From the NCBI RefSeq assembly GCF_048128805.1, contig NC_136012.1:16229725-16293724 (forward strand): DNA of 64,000 bases, in the 5' to 3' direction. The translations under genes and the position numbers were made by a program. This stretch comes from Centroberyx gerrardi. Lineage: Eukaryota; Chordata; Actinopteri; Beryciformes; Berycidae. Of the stretch, positions 20,536 through 32,073 are shown in pieces. The notes beneath the pieces are model-generated. The model saw only the letters and a program-made list of their open reading frames with translations. It was not told the DNA's origin and did no database searches. Within the stretch, counting starts at the first letter, position 1, and each line of letters opens with the position of its first letter.

Positions 20536-23500
20536 TCAGACTCTGTTCTTCTTCTTCTTGGTCTTTTTGATCTCTGAAAAATAAAAGAGGACAATCAATG
20601 CCTTAGTTCATCTTGATGGAAGTAGACATGAGCTACAGTGTGAGCGGACCTGATGAAGAACTCTTACCTGATGTGGTGTCAGAGGATTGTTGCACCTCCT
20701 CCTTCTCCTCAGTGCCAACCAGGCTGCTGGTCAAGCCTTCCTGGACTGGAGTAATGGCAGGAGCTTCAGTAGGGACGGTCAGAGGAACCAGAGGCGCTTC
20801 AGTAGGGAGGCTCAGAGGAACCACAGGAGCTTCAGTTGGGAGGCTCACAGGAACCAGAGGAGCTTCAGTAGGGAGGCTCATAGGAACCACAGGAGCTTCA
20901 GTAGGGAGGCTCAGAAGAACCAGAGGAGCTTCAGTAGCGAGGCTCAGAGGAGCCACAGGAGCTTCAGTAGGGAGGCTCAGAGGAACCAGAGGAGCTTCAG
21001 TAGCGAGGCTCAGAGGAACCGCAGGGGCTTCAGGAAGGAGGGTCAGAGGAACCACAGGAGCTTCAGTAGGGAGGCTCAGAGGAACCAGAGAAGCTTCAGT
21101 AGCAAGGGTCAGAGGAACCAGAGGAGCTTCAGTAGGGAGGCTCAGAGGAACCACAGGAGCTTCAGTAGGGAGGCTCAGAGGAACCACAGGAGCTTCAGTA
21201 GGGAGGATCAGAGGAACCACAGGAGCATCAGTAGGGAGGCTCAGAGGAACCACAGGAGCTTCAGTAGGGAGGATCAGAGGAACCACAGGAGCTTCAGTAG
21301 GGAGGATCAGAGGAACCACAGGAGCATCAGTAGGGAGAGTCAGAGGAACCAGAGCAGCTGAACCAACAGCAGAGTCCATTTCTGGGCTTGGTGTTGTGTC
21401 CTCTTCCAGGCCGGGCTCTTCGCTCAAATCTCCATCAAGGGGGGTGGAGTTCACGGCTCCATCCACTACAGCTGGCTGGGTGGAATCATCTAGTTCCACC
21501 TACAGAGGGAGAGAAGCCGTTTGAATTTTAGAATTTTTTTTTAATCTTATCCAGCTACTCGATCATACATCTGCGCAGGTCTTCTTACCTCTTTTGTGGT
21601 CAGCACTTCAGACATTTCCATGTGTTTCTGTGGCTCGAACATCACAGATTTCCCCCACTGTGACGTCAACGATCCTGGTCAGCAGCTCTGGCCCAAAGTG
21701 CTTCAGCTTCTCCAGCAGGACGTCTGGAGTGTACTTCTCTCTGACCTTGTTCTGGATAGCAAGGACCTTCTCATCCTGGATGGAGCGGGAGAAGGCGGCC
21801 TGACGGTCCGTGGAGGTCAGAGAGGCGGAGAGCTTATCCTCAACGGCCTTCGTGACTCCGATGGCCAGGTCGCTGAGCTGTAGCGGGTGTACGGACGAGA
21901 GGATCGCCGGATGAATCCAGAAGCCCTGCAGCACTTTGGGCACAACCAGCATCACCACTTCCCGGGGGCCGAGGAGGCTGGAGCTGGGCTGCTGCTTCTC
22001 CATCAGGCTCCTGATGGCTTTGTCAGCCAGACGGATGATCTGAGGGTCTCTGTCAAGGAGAGTCGCTCAAAATGAGTTGAAATACACATTTTCTGAAAAG
22101 ACACAATTTCCCCACGGGAATCATTCAAGTTTCATCTTATCTCATAAATGTGACTTACTGAAAACAAGGACTGTTGGCTTCAGGTGAGTTGAGCACGATT
22201 CGGGCTAAAAATTCAATAACCATCATTTTCATGCTGATGTTCACCTCCCACATCTGAAACAAGAAATGGGATGCACCATTAAGATTTGACATATTTACAG
22301 GATCAATCTAGTGTTATGTGATCATTTACTCCAAACTGAGTCTTTTCATGATCTTGGTCTTACCAGCGTGAGGAGAGGCTGGACACTTTTATCAAAGCTC
22401 TCGAGATCAAACCTCCACAATCTTCAAATGGAAAGAAAACAGAAGGTTCATCTTAACTGTTGATCTATTTTCTTCTCATTAGTAACAGACTAGCTTAAAG
22501 GAATAGTTCACCCAAAAATGAAAATTCAGTCATTATCTACTCACCCCCATGCCAGTAGAAAATCGGGTAAAGTTTGTTAGTCCATACAACAGATGGACAG
22601 ACAGACAGTTAAAAAAATAATGGAAAATAACCATAATGGCTCCATGCAGCTCTTACAGCATAATCCAAGTCTTTTGAAGCCAAAAGATCCCAAAGTGACT
22701 TGAAAAGACCGACATTTACACCATTATTTAGCTGAAATCACCACTCTAGCTGTTGATTTAAAAAAACGTCACGTTTGTGCGCATCCCGGCCTCGATAGGT
22801 AAGACTAGCTCGAATTACCAAAAACAAGACTTCCGGTTTGGCCGTTTAGCCTTCCAAATAAAAGCGCGAGATTTTAAAATAGAAATACTGTTTTAAAGCA
22901 ATTACTTTGTATTTAATTGTCAAATTCAATAAGTGAGCATCCATATTAATGTTTGATGTCATAATAATAATGAAAAATGCCATAAAATGTGCCAATTTGA
23001 ATTATAAACGCTGCATGTATTACACTGTGCAGAATACATAGAACAGAGACTAAAGTGGATATCAAACATTAAACCAATTTTCTACTGGCATGGGGGTGAG
23101 TAGATAATGACTGAATTTTCATTTTTGGGTTAACTATTCCTTTAACATTAGCAGAGTTGATGATAGATTGAGTGGTGAACTGTCTGTATGTCTCAGTAAG
23201 TCTCACCGCTCCCTGAGAGATTTCTTGCCCTGCTCCACCAGCCAGTCAGTCATGTCCTCAGCTGTCAGCTCAGATGGGACCTGCTTTTGTTGCTGACGCC
23301 TCAAACTGCACCATCATTTTTTTCTACAAGACAATAGAAAACATCAGATGTTCTCATGTATAATCATAGGAGACACTTTACCAGAATTTGTCAGGTGTTT
23401 TATTTTGTGCGGGCCTGAAACAAAAGTGGTTCTTGTACTTGATAGTATTCCCACTCCCAGCAGAGCTGTACAATCTCTCTGTACACCGGTACATTGAACA

Positions 23501-23650
23501 ATACCTTTGAAGGAAATGAGATGTCACTCAAAAGCCTCTTATGCTACATACATACATCAGCTCAAAATCTTTACAATTTAACTGCAATAAACAATGCTCA
23601 CATACCTTGATGGGTCTATAGATGACCCTTTCTCCTTCAATCCAGTCCAT
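20536..23650 (-). CDS. Unrecognised gene with 18 x 11-residue repeat tail; one apparent frame break
   Basis: I do not recognise this gene. Eight minus-strand segments have consistent splice signals: 23650-23606, 23504-23439, 23292-23207 (or from 23280), 22421-22364, 22253-22159, 22049-21589, 21499-20668, 20573-20536. The N-terminal part starts MDWIEGERVIYRPIK and continues through YREIVQLCWEWEYY and DMTDWLVEQGKKSLRE; it looks globular and helical, with no domain I can name. The 832-nt exon encodes an acidic linker, then 18 units of the type VVPLSLPTEAP, and the last exon adds a lysine-rich end (KKTKKKK). Phases agree everywhere except in the 461-nt exon: its upstream frame runs into a TGA at 21608-21610, while its strong donor (gaggtaagaag) fits only the frame one base further on. 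The switch point is near a run of five G (minus strand) around 21650-21660. As written the product ends after about 263 residues; with one base fewer it would be about 559. This could be a pseudogene, an allele or a base-calling error. The start codon is inferred from the first plausible exon; further 5' exons are possible. Confidence 0.55.
20759..21352. repeat. 33-bp coding minisatellite, 18 units
   Basis: Eighteen tandem 33-bp units encode, on the minus strand, 11-residue repeats such as VVPLSLPTEAP and LVPLTLPTDAP. Unit length is a multiple of three and no unit breaks the frame. Plus-strand frames through the array are also open, which is a by-product of the repeat. Confidence 0.9.
22495..23145. 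mobile_element. MITE with long inverted ends and TTAA target duplication
   Basis: The element occupies 22499-23141 (643 bp) between TTAA at 22495-22498 and TTAA at 23142-23145. Its terminal inverted repeats are about 65 bp and match except for about one base; they begin aggaatagttcacccaaaa. There is no transposase frame. TTAA duplication is typical of piggyBac-type insertions, but the ends do not let me assign a superfamily. It sits inside an intron (23206-22422) of the unrecognised gene, so it need not affect coding. Confidence 0.85.
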
Positions 23651-23722
23651 GGATGTTTTGTTATGGATGACTATGGATTTTACTACTTTTTTTTTCTTTT
23701 GCTAGTATAATACATTTTTGTA

Positions 23723-23765
23723 TGTGTCCCAGGACACATCACTTATTGATGTGTCCTGGGACACA
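23723..23765. repeat. Perfect 19-bp inverted repeat (hairpin)
   Basis: Arms 23723-23741 (tgtgtcccaggacacatca) and 23747-23765 are exact reverse complements around a 5-base spacer. It lies about 75 bp upstream of the putative start codon of the unrecognised minus-strand gene. Confidence 0.9.
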
Positions 23766-24084
23766 TTCAAAGACCTGTAAAACTCCTCATAACACTGAGG
23801 GAGAACTTCATCTACCAGCAGTCTTACTACCAGAGCTCATCTTGACCAGTTCACACTCCTAACATTATAAAATAACATTTTGAATCTATAGGCCTAAGTA
23901 TTTCATGGGAATATTAACATATTTACATTCATCTAATATTGACCTAGAATATTAATTAGGATATGAATAGGATACTAAAAATGATGTGATCATGCTGCCA
24001 TGCTAGCATTACTTACGTCAGCTTGCATTTTGAGTTGACCTAAGTGCTGTTAGAATCCTCTACCCACAATGCTTGTTCAGCGTC

Positions 24085-24161
24085 AAAAGTGGGGTTTTGC
24101 TTGGTTTCAAAAGGGCGTAAGTGCAGTTACGCCCTTTTGGCAGCAAACAAAACCCTACTTT
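24085..24161. repeat. Long imperfect inverted repeat (about 35-bp arms)
   Basis: Arms of about 35 bp (24085-24120 and 24127-24161) flank a 6-base spacer. The inner 12 bp (aaaagggcgtaa / ttacgccctttt) are perfect and the outer parts have a few mismatches. Related words (tacgcccctttggc) recur near 24299-24312, so this may be part of a larger palindromic MITE whose ends I cannot place. Confidence 0.75.
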
Positions 24162-24169
24162 TACTGTTA

Positions 24170-25000
24170 CGGCTTTCAGTTTTTGTTTAATTAAAACTTA
24201 TGGGTTATGATTTCAGTTGTGTCCTTTTGGCACTGAAAAGATCTCACTGAGATCTTTCAATTGATATATAATACTCATATTCGCCCAAAATCGCACTTAC
24301 GCCCCTTTGGCTCCAAGCCCTCTTATGAAAAGTGACATTATGAAATGAAGTCATTATGAAATAAAAAGAGGAGCAATGAAAAAATAGAAAGGGAAATAAA
24401 AGAACCACTTTGAAAAATGTAATTCTGAATAATATCATCATGTAGGTTGAAAATAAAAGCCATTTGAAAAATAAAAAAGTTTTTATGAAATAATAATATA
24501 ACTAAATATAGTCATGTTATTATGAAAACAATTATTATGAAAAAATATTATTTAATTTTCTGAAATTAAAGAATAAAAGCAATCATTATTTTATTATTAT
24601 TATGTGATATTATATATTTATGTATTTATTTATTTTACTGACACATATTTATTTATTTAATTATGACTAATATGGTCCACCATATAATTTCCATCAGAAA
24701 ATGTAGCCTTATCATTTATTAATTGAATAGTGGCCATCACACGCACATAGCTGCCTAAAATGTAAGTGGCTGGGGAAGAAGCCTTTCAAGCGTTTCACTT
24801 TTTCGGAAATGCTGGCAAGGGTGGCGCATGGATGCTGAAAATAAGCTTAGCCCTGATTTGGTTATTCAAGGGAAAGCACCATTTTGTACGCCTTTTCTCT
24901 TTTCTATTGATGTTCTCTTCAATGGAAAAAAAAATCTCTGTGATAAAAATCCCTTGGTAGGATTATAAATCCCCATTTGTTCTGACGAAAGCCCAGTGGT
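24170..25000. other. AT-rich spacer, no gene seen
   Basis: Low-complexity A/T sequence with many 'ttatgaaa' and 'attattat' words between the unrecognised gene and the xiap promoter. Nothing coding is recognised. Confidence 0.5.
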
Positions 25001-25196
25001 TTCCTTTCGTCAGTTGGGATGCGCGTAAAGAGATGCGCAGTAGTCAACAGCGCTGCGTTCACTTCCTGAAAGCGAGGTCACGTCAAGTAAGCAGTTCTCT
25101 TTTATGCTGTGGTTTCTCCAGTTTAAAAGGACGCAACTCACAAGGGGGACTTATTGAAGTCAGACAGTGAAATAACTGGCTTTTAGGTATCTAAAG
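25001..25196 (+). promoter_or_regulatory. xiap: Probable xiap promoter and non-coding first exon
   Basis: The segment ending ctaaag at 25196 is followed by gtaagtttcc, a strong donor, and the next acceptor in the same direction is at 26850-26851, 53 bp before the xiap start codon. This implies a non-coding first exon and a 1.65 kb first intron. GC content rises here (gcgcagtagtcaacagcgct). The transcription start is not readable. Confidence 0.55.
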
Positions 25197-26851
25197 GTAA
25201 GTTTCCGAGCTTTGCTTTGATAGTCCATCCAGTAACTTTTTAACCTTACGCTATGTAGCTTACGTTAACTTAGCTAGCTAGCGTTAGTGGATGACATCTC
25301 CGCCATCCCGTTTACTAACCTGACATTACAGCTCAGCAACACTGATCAAAGGTCAAGTTGACTATCTTTTGTCCTGATAGTTCGATATTATAAAAGTAAC
25401 GTTATACTAACTGCATTTAGCAACTCATTCGGTTGCTACAATTATATGACCACTGGCATCATGCATTGCTAACGTTAGATGCCAGCTGTCAAATGCAGAC
25501 AGCAGTGAGTTGTTTTCATCGTTAGCTATCAGAATCCCGGAATGTAGGTTTGTTATGCCGCCCCATTGTTTGACTCAAAGCCGTGTGACCTTTCCAGAGT
25601 GTGCGGGGCCAGTCAATACAGTCTGACTAGCCATCACATGGATACACAAATCTAACGCCGCATCTCCAACTTTGTGTGCAGCTAGCTCGAGCGAAGTAGA
25701 TGCAGTGACTATTTCCACAACGCATTAGATGTTTTCTACTCTGACCATACTCAGGCCTCTATATTAAACACAAATCCATACCTGCATTTGGTTTAGATCT
25801 GTCAAAGTAACACAGTTAATGATTTTTTTTATTCAAAGAATGCCTAATCTTGATACCATTGGCAGTTCAAAGGTCATATGCTGCTTCTCGAATGTATAGC
25901 CTACTATCTTAAAGATTAAAATAGATCAAAAAGCAGTTGCTAAATGAATGCTGATATACAGCTTATATCAAATGGCAATATTGCTTTATGCTTTGGAATT
26001 TAGTTGTTTTAGTAAGATTTTAATCAGTTTGTTTTGGAGCCTCCAGGTACACTGTTGCTGTGGGAAAAAGTTCCTCCCTCTGGGAGATTGTATGATATGG
26101 GTGTGAAAGTGGCACACCTTACTGGCACACCTAACTACACTGTTTTGCAACATGTTGTGTATAGTCTTGCTTATTGACACAGTACATAACTCCTTCATAA
26201 TATAGATTTATTTTAGTAGTATGTAGATTGTATGTATTAGACCTATCATCTCCTATGTGAGATGCCTCCTGTGTGAGATAAATAAATATCAATATACACC
26301 TAATTGGCTTATATCCTGCTTCATGAAGAGTTGTTAGAATCCCTATGCATGCAGTGTGTTATTGGATGTTTGCCATGGGTGTGTACTACCTTTTTACAAT
26401 GTGCTGAGCCTGTGAGCCAATCCTGCCTCCCCAGTTCCCATCCCTCACATGGAGCATCCAATGCCTCCATGTGACCACAGCCTGGCTGCTGCTCTTAAAG
26501 GCACAGTGCCCCACCAAGAGCCTCGGTGCTATTATCTGCATTCTGTAGCCAGACTAGATAATATAATACTTCCATGAGCCAGACTAGGAAATCCATTAAA
26601 TCACTGAGTTGTCTGATTTTACATTAACTATTTTTCATCCCTCTGAAGGTGTGCTGTAGACTATTAACTACTTAGTTTGCTTTTTCATAGGTTAAATGTT
26701 AATAGATTTAGCAAGATATGATTTCACTGGTATTGTTTGACTTTATTTTATTTTATTTTTTTTAGCAATACTTTTTTTTATTTCAAAATGCATATATAAA
26801 TAATACCCATTAGCTATAATAGCCTATTTTTTCTTTCTCTTTTGTCTACAG
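25197..26851 (+). other. xiap: xiap intron 1
   Basis: It begins with a block rich in gctaacgttag-type words (about 25250-25480) and is otherwise unremarkable AT-rich sequence. No exon or RNA gene is recognised inside. Confidence 0.5.
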
Positions 26852-26904
26852 GCATTCTGTCCCATCAAGTCAATCTTCTCAGCAGTACCCAGCCTGGTGC
26901 TAGC

Positions 26905-29900
26905 ATGTCTTATCTCAGACAAGACAGTGACTTGGAGGCAGACCACTGTGTTGACTGGTCCTTAATGAACAGTCGGCTGGACTCATTCCGTGGCTCCAGC
27001 CTGGCCCAGCAGGTGTCAGCAGAGAGACTGGCCCGGGCCGGCTTCTACTTCACAGGCCACGCCGACCGCGTCCGCTGCTTCAGCTGCCAGAAGACTGTGG
27101 AAAACTGGTGCGGGGGAGACACACCTGTAGAGAGGCACAAAGAGGTGATGATGCTGGTGATGACAAAGAAAAGTGATCATCTTTTTCTTTTTCCTACTGC
27201 ACTAAATGGCTCAATCATATTTTCATTATTCTATAGGTTTCCCCATCATGCAAGTTCCTCAGCTGCACCCATCGTGCCAGTTTTAACCCAAGTGCTGATA
27301 CCACACTGACTAATGGTTCCCCCTACAACGAGGAAGTAGAAGACATGGAGTTTCGCTTGAGAACAGGAGAAGTGGTTGATGAGTCCACCTACCCTATGGC
27401 CCCCCACATGACCAGCGAGGACGCCCGGCTTCAGACCTTCTCCTCGTGGCCCTCCGCTGCCCCCGTGAGGCCCCGAGACCTGGCCCAAGCTGGCCTCTTC
27501 TACCTGAGGGAGAGTGACCGGGTGCAGTGTTTCTGCTGTGGAGGCATGCTGGGGGGCTGGGAAGCGGGGGACACGGCCTGGGGAGAGCATTCCAAACATT
27601 TTCCCTACTGCTTCTTCATCCTCGGGCATGATGTGGGCAACGTCCCATCCCAGGGAGGTACAGAGGAGGAGGAGGGGAGCAGCAGACAACACACAAGCCC
27701 TCGTGTCCCCATGGAGAGCTTCGAGGAGAGGCTTAATAGCTTTGCAGGTGTCCAGCACCCCATTGACCACGAGAGACTTGCCAGAGCTGGTTTCTACAGC
27801 GCAGGTACGGCACAGATATCTGAATGAAGAGGGGGTGGGGTGTTCAGGGCCTGGAGAAGAGTTGAGCATGATTTTAAAGACTATTCTATATGGAAAAATA
27901 ACAAATTTGAGTTGTTAGTAATATACCTATCAACAAGGTACCCCAAGGAGCTGATACAGACCAACTATTCACAAATATTATACCTAATTAAATCAAAATT
28001 TGTGTTAATATACTTTACTCAGGGCTATGTCTTTGTCATATTTTAGCAAGTTCAAGCTGCCATGGATGGGTTGTGCTATGTTTTGTACGTTCATCTTTAC
28101 CACAGCTTAGAGTGATGGCAATCTCAAAAAACACAATGTTCCCAAAAGGTTACAGCAAGCATGGTGATAAAACTCCATTTGGCTACGATCATGTTTCATT
28201 ACTGCTTCTTTGTTCTTTTATTGCCACCTCCTCAGTCACCGTGTGTAATCGGTGTGATTTCTGTTTTGTGCGGTCTTTGATCAGCTCTGTGATTGCAGGC
28301 AGGTCTAAATTGTGTGTGTCCTTGCAGGGGCAGGAGACAGGGTTTTGTGTTTCCGCTGTGGTGGAGGTGTAAAAAGCTGGCAGCCTGAGGAGGACCCATG
28401 GGAGGAACATGCCAAACACTATCCTGGGTAAGAACAACCAGAATGCTCTCCTCTCCCTTATACACACACATACACACACACACAAAGCATGACTTTACTT
28501 GGTGGCTTTGCCTCCTTTTTTATGACCTTTATTCCATTTTTTTTAACCAGATGCAGTTTCCTGTTAGCAGAGAAGGGACAGGAATTTGTCAGTAACATCC
28601 AGCTGCAAGACCCACGACGAAACAGCGCTGTAAGCATTCTGATTCATATGTCCCAACCATCTAACCACAGTGATGCACACAGTCCTATGACGCATGTGAA
28701 CCATATGATTGGGAAAAAAATTGACTATTATTTTTACATATTTTCTGATAAAGGCATTATTCACATGTGCAACACAATGAAAGAATGCATGCTTAAGCTT
28801 AAAATGATATTGCTCAATGGTGTACATTCGTTGTTTTTTGGGTGTGTGAACAGTCATTCACCAAAACTTGTTACCCGTACTGATGTCACTCATAAGCTTT
28901 CGCTTTACTTCCATTATTCTGAAATGAATGTTTCTAACATACACAAACTTAAGTGGGACGACAAAGAAATATACATTATCCATGTTCTTATTCGTCTTTT
29001 TGACTAAGTAAATCTTTTTTTTTTCCAATAAGTGTCTGAGGGGGTGAAGGGACTGCTAATTTCAGATGTTGCTGCAATAAAATGTAGTAACAATATCAAA
29101 TTCTTGTTTGTTTCTAGACTCCAAGTCATCAGAATGGATTTTCAGGCCATCAGAATGGTAAACATTTACCTTTTTTTTAATTTGATCACTGCAGTCAACT
29201 AAGAACATACAGTATCTAGTATAAAAAATAAATGAAAAATATGTAGTATCTTTCTGCTCATTGATGTACTCTTTTTGTGTGTATCCAGATGTGCTGCATT
29301 CAGCCATGGCTCAGAGGGCCATAGGGATGGGTCTGGAGCCTGCCGTGGTGGAGAAGACCATCCTAGAGAAGATCAGCAGGACGGGGTCGGGCTACTCCAG
29401 CCTGGAGGCACTTTTGCAGGACTGCCTCAACCAAACTCCAGACAGCGATGCTGCCATGACAGAGGAAAAAGGTACATGTCTCACAGATACATACTATACT
29501 GTACACTGCTGAGTCAGGTTCATAGCATAAACAACTAGTTGATTATGTAAAGTAAAGCCCAAACATCACTGATTTGGAGATGAGCAAAAAGATTGAAATG
29601 TCTGCTGCTGACTTTTGATATCTCAAACTACTCTGTAGGTTCTCTTGTTATGGTGCTGCCAAGACCAAACTGTGTTAATCCACAGCGAAAATGATTGATT
29701 ACAAATGATTCTCTTGTTATGCAGATGAGGACCCTCTGGAGAAACTACGGAAGCTGCAGAGAGAAAAACAGTGCAAAGTATGCATGGACAGAGACATCTG
29801 TATTGTCTTCATCCCCTGTGGTCATCTGGTCACTTGTAAGGAGTGTTCAGAGTCGCTCAGCAAGTGTCCAATCTGCTGTGGAGCCATAACACAGAAGATC

Positions 29901-29918
29901 AAGACCTACATCGCTTAA
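26905..29918 (+). CDS. xiap: X-linked inhibitor of apoptosis, E3 ubiquitin ligase
   Basis: XIAP blocks caspases 3, 7 and 9 in the cytosol and ubiquitinates clients through its RING. Seven coding exons: 26905-27144, 27237-27804, 28328-28427, 28551-28629, 29118-29157, 29289-29471, 29725-29918. They total 1404 nt, 467 residues; human XIAP has 497. Three BIR domains are present with all zinc ligands visible: BIR1 C58, C61, H78, C85; BIR2 C178, C181, H198, C205; BIR3 C277, C280, H297, C304. The linker before BIR2 keeps the LRTGxVVD core ([11 protein letters not shown] at 121-131) that in mammals contacts caspase-3. A UBA-like domain lies at about 343-390, and a C-terminal C3HC4 RING has C420, C423, C435, H437, C441, C444, C451, C454. 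The three-BIR, UBA and RING order and the STAG2 neighbour separate it from BIRC2/3, which carry a CARD. The 5' UTR of this exon starts at 26852. No damage is seen. Confidence 0.96.
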
Positions 29919-30615
29919 CATGGACTCTGGCCAAGCTAAACTCAATGCTGCTTCCTCACCTCTGATTTTATGATAATCTATCTTAAAATTAAATGTACAT
30001 AGGTTTGTATTATATTTAAGGACCATTGTGTTTGTATGTGTATGAGAATGAGGGAATGTACAAAATAATGTCTTAAGACAACTATTTTCACAATCAGAAA
30101 TGATAAATATTTTTTGTTGATATTGTTTATTATACAGTTTCACTACGCCATTAATGAGTACTGACACTTGTAAATAGACACTGAAGTAGATAGTAATTCC
30201 CATTTGCCGGTGTTTCTTGCCAGAGGTGCCTTTCTCCAAGTTTATGTGCTCATGGGGCTCCAAGTTTCCAAGTTTATGTACTCATGGTGTGTCATTTTGC
30301 TATTTTATCTTACACATTTAACCAAATTCAATTGAACTGGACATGGGATTCCGAATCAGTCAGTTTCTTCTACTTATTTGTCTCACTCATCTCATCAGTT
30401 TTGTCTGGTGGGCTTTCTGTTTTAGACTCAGTTTTATTTTTCTCAATGTCTGCTCCTCCTGTGTTGACAAACTTATATCAGTTTATACATAAAGATTTTG
30501 CTGCATAACTGACAAAATCAGCTCTGGTTTAGTACCTTCAATCAGTCATTCTGGGATGAAAGTATTTCATTTGCCATTCCATCATGCCATTTCTGTTTTA
30601 TCATCAAGAGTGTGA

Positions 30616-30621
30616 AATAAA
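30616..30621 (+). terminator. xiap: xiap polyadenylation signal
   Basis: AATAAA about 700 bp after the stop codon, followed within 30 bp by a T/G-rich stretch (tgttggttttttac). An ATTAAA at about 29986 could give a shorter form. Confidence 0.55.
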
Positions 30622-30639
30622 TATAAATTATTTGACTCA

Positions 30640-31840
30640 AAATATGTTGGTTTTTTACTTATTGAGAAAGCTTTGCAGACACCAAATCAACCTATTTTTA
30701 GAAGTAAGCTAGACTTGTAAAGAAGAAAAATATTGATGATAATGTGATAATCTTGCCACGTCCTAATTAATACTTTTAGATTTTAGATAATTGGTAGAGT
30801 GCCTTGGACTTTCCATTTTTACAGAGGAAAATATGTTTTACAAGATAGAGCCACAATTTTTTCTTCAACTGAGAGCACCTGCAGATGTTAATCCTACAAA
30901 TAAGACCCGAGCAACACTTAGTTTCATTATTCTTTATCAAGGAAAATGTTGAATTATGGGAGCAGCATGCAAGCTATATCTAGATGTCTCCTCTGCATAT
31001 TCACTCATCAAAATTCAAAAACCATAATAATACTTAAGAGGATAGTTCAAGTTCGTTTATTTATATAGCCCTTTATCACAAGCATGTCTCAGAGGACTTT
31101 AGGATACAGAGTTTACAAAATGTACTTCTACTGGCTTGTTGTTCAACAGGTTTGAGGCCCACATTGCAAATGGTGGGCTGTAAACCTGTCCCTATGGCCC
31201 TTTTTGATCACCTTTAGTCTTTAATCTAGAATTTGGAACAGTCAAAAGAACTTTATCTGTAACACCACACTTGTGTGCGTAAGGAGTTAAAAGCTTAGGA
31301 AATTATGAGTTGGGCCGAACCATTTAATACTTTAAAAACCAATTGAAAATTCAAGGGGAAGCCTTGTACTTGTTGCAGATGAGAAAGAGCTTTATGACTT
31401 AGGCAAGAGTTATAAAGTCAATATGAAGTTAAATAGAGGCATGAATAACTTTCTCCAAAAAAGGATTGAAATTACCTTATTTTAGAGATATTTCTAGAGT
31501 GATATAAATAACACTGATTAACTATGATGATCATAGTTTTAAGATGTAAAGTTGGATACTTTACATTTGGGACACCAAATCCTCTGTGGAGAGTTTAGAG
31601 CAAAACTTGTATTGAAAAAAATGGCAATTGACTTCTGGGAATAATTATTGTGTCCGTCTTGCTGTTTCGTCTATTATCATAATAAAAGGGAAGGGGACAA
31701 AACACATACTAAGGATATAAGAAACAACGATAGAGACCGTATGGCAAACTTTCAACGGGACAACTGAGGATCTTCAGTCTCATTTTGTTGAAAGTTGTAC
31801 TCCTTGTTAATTGCCACTAGATGTCAGATCATCCACGGTG
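30640..31840. other. Spacer between xiap and stag2 with a dispersed repeat fragment
   Basis: No gene seen. About 31045-31420 starts 'agttcaagttcgtttattta' and continues tatagcccttt, a form common in dispersed fish repeats that is also loosely echoed at 43485-44050 in stag2. No ends or target duplication could be defined. Confidence 0.35.
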
Positions 31841-32073
31841 TATGTGATAGTGTCATTCTGGCCGCTAGGTGGTAGCTCTGCACCAGGATTTCCTCCCCCC
31901 AGGTCGTCGAAACAACAAACCGAACTACGGAGCAAGCGGGGTGAGAGAACGTCCGAAACCGCCTCTGACCGCGACTTTCAAACTCTTTTTACACAATTGT
32001 ACTGAAATTGCGACAGAGTCTTTATAAGAATTGTAAAAGTTGGGATTCTGCCGGAACTAAATTTCACAACAAG
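31841..32073 (+). promoter_or_regulatory. stag2: Probable stag2 promoter and non-coding first exon
   Basis: The sequence up to 32073 (ttcacaacaag) is followed by gtaagtta, a strong donor, and local GC content is raised. The next exon in the same direction begins at 34179. The transcription start is not defined. The first intron (32074-34178) is dense in gctagct and taacgttagc words between 32.1 and 32.9 kb; nothing else is recognised in it. Confidence 0.55.

Noticed and set aside
20613-21524. Plus-strand open frames of 303 and 224 residues across the 33-bp repeats
   Set aside because: They are shadows of the minus-strand repeat exon. The minus frame has matching splice sites at both ends and the plus frames do not.
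23207-23323. Exon 3 of the unrecognised gene starting at 23323, after a stronger-looking acceptor
   Set aside because: That start gives a frame that stops within the exon and does not fit its neighbours; starts at 23292 or 23280 keep phase with both sides.
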